Positions 54,542-64,000 of a DNA stretch of 64,000 nt are shown piece by piece. Location of the stretch: NCBI RefSeq assembly GCF_963678635.1, contig NW_026970664.1, positions 1-64,000 of the forward strand, given 5' to 3'. The DNA comes from Symsagittifera roscoffensis. Taxonomy: Eukaryota > Xenacoelomorpha > Acoela > Convolutidae. Position numbers and translations under genes: made by a program. How positions within the stretch are numbered: position 1 is the stretch's first letter; every line of letters begins with the position of its first letter. The notes below the pieces were generated by a model. It was given only the letters and a program-made list of their open reading frames with translations, searched no databases and was not told the origin of the DNA.

Positions 54542-56275
54542 ATGGGTCTGATAGATGATTTTTTAACATCTCAAATGATAAATGAAGTGCAGCAAGTGCC
54601 ACTATTTCCGTACACACACATATATTTAAGAGTAACTTCACTCACAACTGACACCCCACCTTTTATTTACAATGCAATATTTAATGCTAGAACAAGCATC
54701 AATAGCCTAAATTCAACATTAGAAAAACACAGGAAACCCTTAACGGAACTAAGAACTGAACAAAACAAGAGATTTAAAAGCCAACACATTTTGTAAAGGA
54801 GGAAATAGTTGAAACACTACCTAAAACAACACAACAAAGTGTTTTCCCTGTTCGTTCAACGCTTACACAACCACTTTATTCCTTTCACACAAACAACATT
54901 ACAATCAAAAATTAAAACATCTGTTAACCTCAAACACTTGCATATGGATTACCACATACACCAACAACCAAAAACCGACAATCAGATTAAAAAAAACAGG
55001 CAAACGCCAATAACTTTGCTAATCATAGCTATCAGTTTTTCACAAATAACAATAGTAGCAACCCCATAACAAAACCGATTTCTCAAACAAAAAATCAACT
55101 TAAGAACATAAATAAACCAATCACAAATCAAAATGAATATGTCAATCAATAGTTGTTAAATGATAAACAAAAGACCCCGACTGACTGCACCAAAAATTAT
55201 CACTTTTTTCAACAAAATTAAAACCCAACTAACAAACCATTCACAAGAAGCCAACCACACTTTTCTGAAGATGAAATTTACTTCAATCAAAATCAACAAC
55301 TATATAACCATAACCAAGGGAATGATCACTGGAATAATATAGATCAAGCAATCAAGCAGATAATATTTTTCAACCAGATATTTTCGAACCTTGCATGAAT
55401 CCTCAACAACCACGACAATCACAAAAACAATTTTCTCAAAGACAAAATCAGGCCCAGCCTAGTAATAAAATACCATCAAACACTCAAATCATACAAACAC
55501 TCAAGGTTACAAACCGAATCAATGAGAAACTAAATCCCATTGCCATACTACATACAACAACACGAAATCACAAAAAACCAACTTACAAATTTTACGCAAA
55601 AACAAACACAGCATAAACACTACAAATGACAATGAATCCATACCTTAAGGGTGGATCATCCATAACATCCATAAACCACTTATGAGGTTTACAGGAACAT
55701 ATCCTGAATACTCAGCAGAAGACTATTTAAATGCTGCTACAGCCAATTTATTCTTACATATAGGCCCAGAGCCTATAAAGATACCTGTACATCAAAATTG
55801 GAGATTTTGACATTCAGCATTAATCCAAACCACATTCGATGGCGCAGCTCAAAAACAGTTTTCTGTTTTCCTTATAGATATTCAATCCGACTGGAAACAA
55901 TTTACACAAAAAATTTCAAAATATTTGACTCCGAACGAAACGATCAACATCAAAGACGTTTATTGAACGAAAAATGTAGACTCCCGAATGAATTAATAAA
56001 ACAACTCGCAGTAAAAGTCGGAACTGTACTATGAAAAACTTAATCTCTTAGTACGTATGGTTACAAAAAAACGAAATTGACAGAAATTCTAATGATGACT
56101 TTAATACCACAATTACGAAAAATTGCAGTAAAAAAGGTAGCATCACATCCATCATCAATCCGAGAACCCAATATAGATTTTCGAAAATTAATAGACAAAA
56201 TAGAACAAGCTGAAATCACAATGAAATAGGAGGAAACAGAAAACTTAAAAATACAATTGTAAATAATGTTCAAAC
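54542..56275 (+). pseudogene. gag: Ty3/gypsy-type gag region, interrupted
   Basis: 54542-54796 (84 codons) contains VPLFPYTHIYLRVTSLTTD and FNARTSINSLNSTL, matching the minus copy at 52267-52073. A Gln/Asn/Thr-rich stretch follows (54809-55616). From 55682 a capsid-like segment reads FTGTYPEYSAEDYLNAATAN, FDGAAQKQFSVFLIDIQSDW, broken by stops and a frame change. The end is LRKIAVKKVASHPSSIREP and DFRKLIDKIEQAEITMK. Gag forms the particle shell. The minus copy at 51208-50960 aligns with the 55720-55850 part. Confidence 0.55.
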
Positions 56276-56379
56276 AACAATTTCAAACAACATTAATACT
56301 ATCTAAAAATCTGACAACGAATTAGCGGAAAAAATTACTCAAATCATAAACGTCAATAAAAATAAATCAAAATTTCAAA

Positions 56380-57484
56380 AGCAAACCATCATTCAAAAGT
56401 TGGTGTAAAATTAGTCGTATATTTGGACATAGCAATGCAGAAGGAGGGCAAAGAGAACAAATTGTTTTAAATAGGTCACCAAAACACAAAGAACCAAGAA
56501 AATCTTTTTATCAATACAAGAAAGAAGATCCAAAAATGACGAGTAAAAACACTCAATTTAATAGTAGCTCAGTGAAGCCACTCCCAAAAGGCTATAGTAA
56601 TAACTGATCACAATCCTCTTAATTTAATAATATTCGAAAAAAATCTCCAGAACGACAAAATTATGAAAATTTTTCACAAATTAGATATAGCAGATCAAAT
56701 AGTCAAAACAAACAGTATCAAAATTAGATACGCTAGATCAAACTCAGATAGAAGTAATTACTCAAATTATAACAGAAATTGCTCATATTCAAGCCCTCGA
56801 AACAGATAGTATTCCCTTGACCAATTCTAAATATCAAAACAGATCAAGAAACTTTTCTTAGTCACCGCATCGAAATAATTCACAATATTTAAAGAAAAAA
56901 ATCAAAACTACGGAAGTATTACACTAAACCATTACGGACAAATCAATCAAAGCCCAGACCCTCCAGGTACTGACAATACAGAAACTTCAGAGCTACAAGT
57001 AAACCGCATACACTGTGGAAGCACAGATGATGAAAGCAATACAGAAAACACACTCATTATTTTTTTGCCTAAAATAGAACAGGAATAAGAAACAGCAATG
57101 AATCGAATTATTACAAAACGACTTTATCAGTTTTAGGAACAAATTAACAATCAAGGTACCACAAACTACTGTCCACATATAATTGGAAATAACTCAAGCA
57201 TGAAAAACGCATACCAGAAAACAACAATTAAAGTATCACAGCCTAAACAGGAAGTTTGGATAATTCTACTACTCTTGGAAAGCCCAAAAAAAGAAAAATT
57301 TTCCACACCATATCTTGAAACAGTAAATTTCGAACAAATATGTCACATAACAGACTTTGAACACAACATGGTTGGAATCCCATGTATTACTAAATCTATC
57401 CCAAGTATAAACATCCTAGACAGTGTATTGCAAATAAAAGACAAAAACACAAAACTCGAAATGACATTCATAACCTTCTTCTAA
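56380..57484 (+). pseudogene. Nucleocapsid / protease region, degraded
   Basis: Around 56395-56440 the frame SWCKISRIFGHSNAEGG resembles a CCHC zinc knuckle with the second and third Cys replaced. Further on, an HCGSTDDESNTEN segment (about 57015-57055) is the counterpart of CDSTDYESDNEN in the deleted copies. Then 57200-57484 (94 codons) lies where the aspartic protease should be. I cannot see the DTG active-site triad, so the protease is either decayed or misread. Confidence 0.4.
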
Positions 57485-57772
57485 ATTTGAAACAAACATT
57501 CTTCTGTTTTTTAAAATTTTACCCATATATAACCAAAAAGAAAACATTTAAAACCACTAACAGGGCGTGCATATGACTTTTCTATCAACCAGGTTCACCA
57601 ATATAACAACGATCAAAACACTCAGAAACTATGCATGTCTGACCGTGAAATCAAACCAACCTTTTTAGAGTAACGATTTTATCTATCCAATAGCCTAAAA
57701 ATTTAAAGACAGATACCATATCTTTATGTTTGTATAATAACTCGCCTTACAAAAATATATTTTTTAGAACTT

Positions 57773-59553
57773 TTGGAATATTGTAAATCAAATGCAAAAT
57801 TTTACAATACACAAGAAAGAGCATACAGAGTAAATTTAATCTTAGAAATATTAGATACTTGTCAATCAACAATCCTTAATGAAGAATTACCCATTATTAA
57901 AAATACAACTGAATCAAAAAGAAACACAGCTCAATTCACAAAAACTTCCTTTTTTAAACCAAAGTTTGAAATCTCAAATTATACAGATGAACAATCACAA
58001 TTTCTGACAATGTATAATTTTCAACTTTCTCAAATTAACCAGCAAGAATTTGAACAATTAGCAGAATTACTTTAAAAAAACCCATGGTGATTTTGGAAAA
58101 ATTCATTCACCACTGCACCTTCATCTGAAACCGGACAACGTGCAAGTTAAGTCAAAAAACAACGTGCAAATAAATTACCAATACATTTGCAAGTTAAAGT
58201 GAACAGAATTTTAGAAACTCTCGAACATCATGAAATTATATCACCAGTGAACAAAGAACAAGAACCCAAAAAAAAACACATTTATTTGCCCAGTAATTTT
58301 TCTTTCTAAAGGAGAATTGCTTAATATTGTTTTGGAAGCACGATACTATTGGTAAAATAAAATGCAACTGGCCCATAAAACCAATACAAGTAAAATTATA
58401 TGGACAGTTTTATACCACCTCCGATATGAATAGTGCATACAATCAAATGCCATTAGATGAACGATCACGTCGACTCACACAATTCATTATTGGAAATTGA
58501 CACCACGAATGTACTAGATTATTCCTATGGTATATCCATAAGACCATCAGCTTTTTTTTGCAATTATGGGTAAAAGTTTGTTCCTTTAAATCTCAGCAAT
58601 AACGTCATTACATATATAGACGATCTTTTTATACAAACACAAAGAAAGGAAGAAACGTTGAGAGTTGTAGATGAATACCACCGAATCTTGCAAAAAGAAA
58701 ACAGCCCGTGATAATTCAAATTTTTTCCTAACCCGTGTAGAGTTCCTTGAACATATTCTTACAGGTACTGCAATAAAACTTTTACATTCCGATTAGCTGC
58801 AATTTTAAGACTCCAACCACCATCAAATGAAAAGAAAATCCAAAAACTTCTTGGAATGCTAAGCTTCTTAAGCAAATAAATTTATAAAATGCAACTATAT
58901 CTCAGACTATTTTTTATTATTCTTCGTTAACACAATAATTTTGAATGAGCTTTAGAACATAAAAAACGCTTCGATGAAATTGAAACACTTCTCACAGAAA
59001 AAAATTTAATTTACAATTCTATAATCAAACTAACCATTCTGCGCTATGTGCGATGCTTCCAATTTTAGAGATAGCGCTATATTTTTACAATCACATCAAG
59101 GCACAATTTGAATGAAAGTTATATATCAGCAAAATTAAGACTTTTTACACAAGCAGAATTGAACTCAGACACTCCACACATATGAGAAAATGTACAGCCA
59201 TAATAGATACATTAAAAGAATATGAGTTTCTAATTATTGGATTGAAACATCCAACAGTGTCTTTACAGATCATAAACCTCTAAATTTTCTTTTCACACAG
59301 AAATCTAATCCAAACCATAGAATAAAAAATTTATAGATTTCAGCTTATTTTAATGAAACTTCCAAACCTACATAAAGTTTGGACAGCAAGCAAAAACCTT
59401 GCTTTGCCAGATATACTTAGTCAAAACACACCATCTGAAATATTTACAACTGTACAACGACAAACAACTGTAGAATTACCACAAAATATAAAATTTGTTC
59501 TCACAAAAGACGAAGCATCACCACGATTAGAATTTAAATTAAAATGCAAGTAG
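57773..59553 (+). pseudogene. pol: Reverse transcriptase and RNase H region, interrupted
   Basis: 57773-58075 gives 100 open codons before the RT domain (ERAYRVNLILEILDTC). The RT core follows in broken frames: NRILETLEHHEIISPVN, DMNSAYNQMPLDERS (about 58424-58466), and the catalytic ITYIDDLFIQT with YIDD at 58613-58624. After it come IQKLLGMLSFLSK and the RNase H-type TDHKPLNFLFTQ (about 59270-59305). This order and these motifs are typical of Ty3/gypsy elements. Many stops and frame changes make it inactive. Confidence 0.75.
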
Positions 59554-59573
59554 GCAGTAAAAAAAATTTCCGC

Positions 59574-61300
59574 GACTAACAAATAAAAACCTTAGAACAA
59601 TTTCGACTATACCTAGATTGCCAAAACAATCACTATGAAGTAGATTTTTTAGATAACTGTTCATTTAAACCTATACCTGATTCACTATGGATAAAAAATA
59701 AAACTCAGCTGAAATCATATCAACAAAAACCACAACGAAATAAATCAGTCCCTTTAATAGAAAAAGAAGACCTCACGGATTTGATAAATGTTTCAGGCCC
59801 TCCAGATTCAGGTAAAAGTTATAAAATCGAAAAAATACTTAATTTACAAGACCCTCTGGATAATATACCTCTATCTAAGAAGGAAATTCAAAATATTTTT
59901 CTCCCCAACACAGACAAATTGACACTTCAGTCATTACAGACACACCAAAATCCTAACCCCGTATAGACAACTTAAATTTTGGCACAAATACAAAACAAAA
60001 CCTATTAAAGCTGATAATACAATATTAGGAAATAAAACAATACCCAGATATTCTCGAAAACTTAACAATACATTTATTAAAGAAAAAACTGACTTTTTAA
60101 AAAACCATCACCAAGACACGAAAGTACTCGGTGAACCACTAAGTTTAATATCAACCGCATTTCATATTTCACATTCCTCGCATCAGAAAAAAAAACATAT
60201 TCAATTTTCACTCAAATTTTATTTTTTTTCAAACGCATCAATTTGGATACAAGTGCTTTGCATTGATTGTATTACAAGTCAATTAAACAAACGTTTCCCA
60301 CAATAAAAGCAAAAAGCTGAAAAACAAGACTTTATAGGACAATGTTTATATTTCAATGACAGATTCCCATTTGATACCAAATGCCCTATATAAACATCTT
60401 CAGACGGAAATTCGTATAGAACGGTAAAAATAGATGCGTTTACACACTTTGTAGTACTCAACACTGTAACCCTTTGTAACGCTTGTTATGCTTATATAAC
60501 ATTATATGAACACTGGATAGCAAAATTTGAATTACCTGAAGTCCTTGTCACAAATAATGGAACAGATTTCATAAATAACGAAGTAGTTACACCTTGTCAC
60601 CTTTACAAAATTAAAGATAAACCAAGAACATCATATTCCCCATGCATCAACGGAGTAAACGAAGGCGTGAACCGCCCACTACAAGATTACATTCGATGTA
60701 TAAAAAAAAGAAACTATAAAAACTACACCGAATAGTCAACAGACGTAGAAAAATTTCAACAACATTTATAACATTACAACAACATTTGGACAATCACCAT
60801 ATGTAATGGTTTTTAACCAAAAACCACGAAAACTTATAATACTCACCGCAAACTCCTCAATAAATGCTCAAAGTTTCAATTTGTTACAGCCTACCACTCC
60901 ACGCTCATGATGAAAATCATTTCATTTCCGCTATCCACAAGTATTAAAGTTAGCCTCTGGAACCCATACAGAATGGATTTTGAATAAAGAAAAAGAAACA
61001 AGTAAAATTATCAGAAAACTGCAATGAAATTGTTAAAAAGACAAAATTTTCAGTGTCAAATAACTTCACGTTTCCTCCAAGCATCAAACCTAAGAATATG
61101 AACGTTTGTTTTAATTCCAAACTTAATAATTCAAAAATTGATGTAATAAAAACTACAACCTATTCGAGGAGGACCATATCAAATTATAAAAACCCTACAA
61201 ACGTCACATATACACTTATAGATCACAACAAAACAGAAATCGTAGAACATAAAAACAATCTTCTACCAAACTATCCGAAAGAATACGCCCTTTGTGACTA
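59574..61300 (+). pseudogene. pol: Integrase region, interrupted, second catalytic Asp changed
   Basis: A linker (59781-59966, GPPDSGKSYKIEKILN) is followed by a zinc-binding remnant with CIDC (about 60261-60272). The DDE core includes FDTKCPI, DAFTHFVVL, then LPEVLVTNNGTDFINNE, where the usual second Asp is Asn (about 60550-60560), and GVNEGVNRPLQDYIRC with the Glu. The C-terminal part has FNQKPRK near 60813, an NSSINAQ segment, and 61053-61301 (NVTYTLIDHNKTEIVEHKN, LLPNYPKEYALCD). The C-terminal part is what the deleted copies at 28490 and 49838 retain. Confidence 0.7.
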
Positions 61301-61479
61301 AACTATTTATATTCCTTTACAGTACTACACTTTGTCGATAAATTAACAGAAACTAATGATCGAAATAAAACAGCACACTTCAATCAATTGTCAAAACCTC
61401 ACAACTCAAACGAAATATCAGAAAAACTTCCAAAACGAATGAATCCAAAACAAATAATTATTCCTAAACTATAATAAAA

Positions 61480-62749
61480 AAAACAAATACCGAAAATAAA
61501 GAAAAATCACAACCACGCCAATCATCTCGCGTTAGAAATCAACCAGGAAAAAAATACAAAGTTTTTGTTCCAAAGTCTATAGCTCCAGAAACCCTTTGAT
61601 CAATTAACAACATCAATAAAGTTTTTTTCTAAAAACTTAATGAATTCTTTGAATACAGACATTCATTTTCTCTCTCGAAATAACAAGTTCAAAATCGCAA
61701 TTTATAACCCAAATTTAACCAAACGCAAAGTATTAATGAAACCTAAAGACGAAATTCAACCAAATCACTTAGCTTAAAGACATTCTAACTCCCGAAAACC
61801 CCTAATCACCATACAAATAAAAACACGAGTCAGAAATTTAATACCTAAAGACTCAGACTTCCCTTCACCAAAAACTCTTCATTCCCAAACCACATGTCAA
61901 AAATCAATAAACAATCCGACCCCAATTGATTTCAACTCGGAAAAATTGAAAAACAATTCGGCAAAGCAAATCGCTTTTCAAATACTTCTTTCCAACTCAG
62001 TTACACAAATTAAAATAGTTTTTTCAACTTTTCTTTCAAACTTTTCAACATTTTTAAAATTTTTTCTTTTTTCATAACTGATTTATTATAACTTGCGACT
62101 CTCGGTTTATTTAACTTTTGTACCTAGTTTATGACTATTTCCCTTTTCCAGACTTATCTTTCTTTCTCCAAAACCATTGATTACCTAATCAGGTACAAAA
62201 CTTGATAATTCCATAAATGACCCGAAGTAGAAAAGTCAGCTGATATTTTTCGTGATTTTTCTCATATTTCTAGCTTTTTTAGTTCTGACACTTCATAAAT
62301 GCACTAGCAATAATTGCTTTTGTACTAGCAACAGTTTTCTTGATCTTTTTTGCAGAAAAAAAATTATATAGAACACAGACTCAAAGAAAAACGAAAACAT
62401 ATCTTTCAAAATTGCTAACCTAAGCCCTATTATGAATTCCCCAACAACCAACCGACCTTATGACCCCCCAACAGCACCTACATCTAGTCAAACAAATCAA
62501 CCCCAATCATCTACTCGTGTCTCATATGAAAAGAATCCCTACACCTTTGAAGCAAAATTATCTGAGCCATAAATACCAGCCGTTCATCAACAAATAATAA
62601 ATACCCCTCACTACAACAATAGCTTAACAGAACAAGATAGTTTGGTCAAAACCAAAGTTTGCTATGTACAATACACAGACAAATTAGTCACACCCGACGC
62701 AATAGAAACTGAACACCAAGAGTTCAATTTAGTATCCCCTTCTCACCAT
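61480..62749 (+). pseudogene. Third ORF downstream of integrase, membrane and Ser/Pro-rich segments
   Basis: A frame from about 61480 reads KFKIAIYNPNLTKRKVLMK and is Lys/Ser-rich. A strongly hydrophobic segment occurs at about 62240-62310 (FFVIFLIFLAFLVLTL) followed by clustered cysteines. Then PTTNRPYDPPTAPTSSQTNQ begins a Pro/Ser/Thr-rich tail. DNA at 62660-62735 aligns with 37715-37795 (RQIIHARRTRT / VQFNIS region). A membrane-anchored third product (envelope-like) is possible, but no glycoprotein hallmark is proven. Confidence 0.4.
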
Positions 62750-63900
62750 TGTAACAGTCGCCTACTTCGGTCACATATTAGGCTTAAGAAAAATAGGCCC
62801 TATAACCATTGGATCAAGAGTCAGGGACACTATCTCTTGTATTTTTCTACCTCAAAAACGGTCGGAGCCAATTCGGTTCGCTTGCGACATGAGACTAGAA
62901 CCCGTTACAGCTTAAAGGCTACTACCAAAATATCCCCCCACTCTAGAAAATAAGAACGTTCCCATACTTAGGTCTCGAGATACCCAAAATACACGAACGC
63001 CGATAAAAACAGGGTCGGAACAATCCGTTAAGTTACTTTTTATTGGACAGTGGAATTTTGATCCATTTCAGATGGATCAACCTAAAACTCGCCTTATCTC
63101 AACATAACAATCATAAAACACACTCGAGAAAACTAAATTTGGAACTCACATGTCGACACACTCGAGAATAGGGAGTAATCAAATTGATGAGAAACTCGAG
63201 AATTAAATAAAATAACTTGAGAAGTTCAAAACTAGTCAGTTTTAATAAAAGAAATAAATTTTGACTCTAGAATTGAAGTTTTAGTCTGAACCATTGGGAC
63301 ACTCCAGCTGTCCACCTTTCCGTTGAAGGTTCACTCTAGTTCAGATCGAATAATTTTACTCTTCTCTCGCGATTATCTCGTCTCCTATTTCAGGATAAGA
63401 CGGCTCTACTCGTGTCTTATTTTGTATCTGGAAATTGCGAATAGCAATTTCCCGCTTTTTTCTTAAGTACTTTCCCGCAATTGTAAATTCGGTCGTTCTG
63501 CTTTTTTCATTTTATGTTTTCAGTTGTCGCGAGAAAACTGAGCATGACAGGCTCCATTCGAAATTTTGAAAAATAAAACTTCACTCCAAAATCACGTATA
63601 TTCGTGTCCCTCAAGGTCAAACTTCCAGATATGACCGACTGACACATACTCCCCGGACTCAAGATCGATGTCCTCATCGCGTGCGGCCTCTGTCAGTGAA
63701 TCCCCAGAAACCCGAGTGTCACTCAAGATACAGTGCCCGTGGTCATTTACAGAAGTTTGCAGCAGACTTAAGTTTATCTACACCCCAAAATTCACAACCA
63801 TGTAAAATTTTCACACTATCGCTAAACAGCAATCAAAATCTGCACACACCTGCACCTGTGAATTCTCGCTTTTTAAGCTAGTAATTTAAAATTTCTTTTG
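62750..63900 (+). other. Composition-shifted tract, possible LTR of another element
   Basis: Homology to the retroelement tail ends at about 62745, and TGTAACAGTCGCCTACTTCGG begins. The tract is less AT-rich and richer in CG than its surroundings, with CTCGAGAA repeated at 63123, 63161 and 63194. It also has hairpins at about 63060-63078 (GATCCAT..ATGGATC) and 63430-63452. TG at the start is what an LTR would have, but no second copy lies in the window and no CA end or primer-binding site can be fixed. The frames 62642-62953 and 63681-63881 are not convincing genes. Confidence 0.3.
63430..63452. repeat. Short perfect hairpin
   Basis: GGAAATTGC, loop GAATA, GCAATTTCC: 9-bp perfect arms within the composition-shifted tract. 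It may be a structural element of an LTR leader or chance. Confidence 0.6.
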
Positions 63901-64000
63901 TCCTATTCAATCAGGAAATTGTCATGCAGCATTTTGATTTATATAATAGATATAGCATATTAATAACAATATCTCATTTGTTTTAATTATTTTTTGGTGA

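Noticed and set aside
59781-59966. P-loop-like GPPDSGKS suggesting an ATPase
   Set aside because: It lies collinearly between RNase H and integrase of the retroelement, and no Walker B or other ATPase motif follows; it is not the missing Maverick packaging ATPase.

Overview
This window looks like a stretch of AT-rich invertebrate nuclear DNA made almost entirely of mobile elements and duplicated blocks. Evidence for a metazoan: a Maverick/Polinton element (protein-primed DNA polymerase B, adenovirus-type protease, major capsid protein), Ty3/gypsy-type retroelement remnants, and a short intron of GTAAG...TTTCAG type. That intron style is common in nematodes, but the sequence does not fix the phylum. 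I see no tRNA, rRNA, CRISPR array or bacterial operon.

Layout. (1) 1-9560: a recent tandem duplication (398-5336 and 5337-8877, near identical, the second copy lacking about 1.4 kb). Each unit carries minus-strand retroelement structural-ORF remnants next to a copy of an interspersed repeat, here called R. (2) 9560-18200: two incomplete copies of a Maverick interior. Each keeps only the zinc-finger start of polB, a control region and several small genes. One of these, at 10240-10713, has an open spliced reading frame. (3) 18200-24340: an R copy, then a roughly 600-bp Maverick terminal repeat, then a nearly full-length polB pseudogene on the minus strand. (4) 24340-27090: the divergent Maverick control region with two TGACGTCA palindromes exactly 60 bp apart, followed by paralogues of the small genes in (2). 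(5) 27560-30360: a retroelement lacking its protease-RT-RNase H-integrase core. (6) 30360-33332: an R copy, then a second Maverick terminal repeat (33333-33950) and a Maverick capsid block (33970-37060, minus strand: minor capsid, basic protein, major capsid, small ORF, protease). (7) 37010-46860: retroelement tails, R copies and Maverick terminal repeats in both orientations, forming a foldback around 40.2 kb and a large inverted duplication with region 5-6. (8) 46870-53000: a longer minus-strand copy of the core-deleted retroelement. (9) 54540-62750: a plus-strand Ty3/gypsy remnant with gag, RT (YIDD), RNase H (TDHKPL), integrase and a third ORF, all interrupted. (10) 62750-64000: less AT-rich DNA, possibly an LTR of another element.

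How it fits together. The Maverick genes form two units. polB reads toward one terminal repeat; in a canonical arrangement the capsid block reads toward the other. Here both read the same way, each beside a terminal repeat in the same orientation, so the element is rearranged or two elements are present. No Maverick integrase or packaging ATPase is recognisable. Between polB and the capsid side lies a set of small genes found in two to four copies: a two-exon gene, a single-pass membrane peptide, a Ser/His/Gly-rich protein and a Lys/Glu-rich protein. I recognise none of them. The R repeat itself contains conserved reading frames and abuts Maverick ends repeatedly. These two anonymous gene sets are the best candidates for something undescribed. 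Almost every other gene carries stops or frameshifts.
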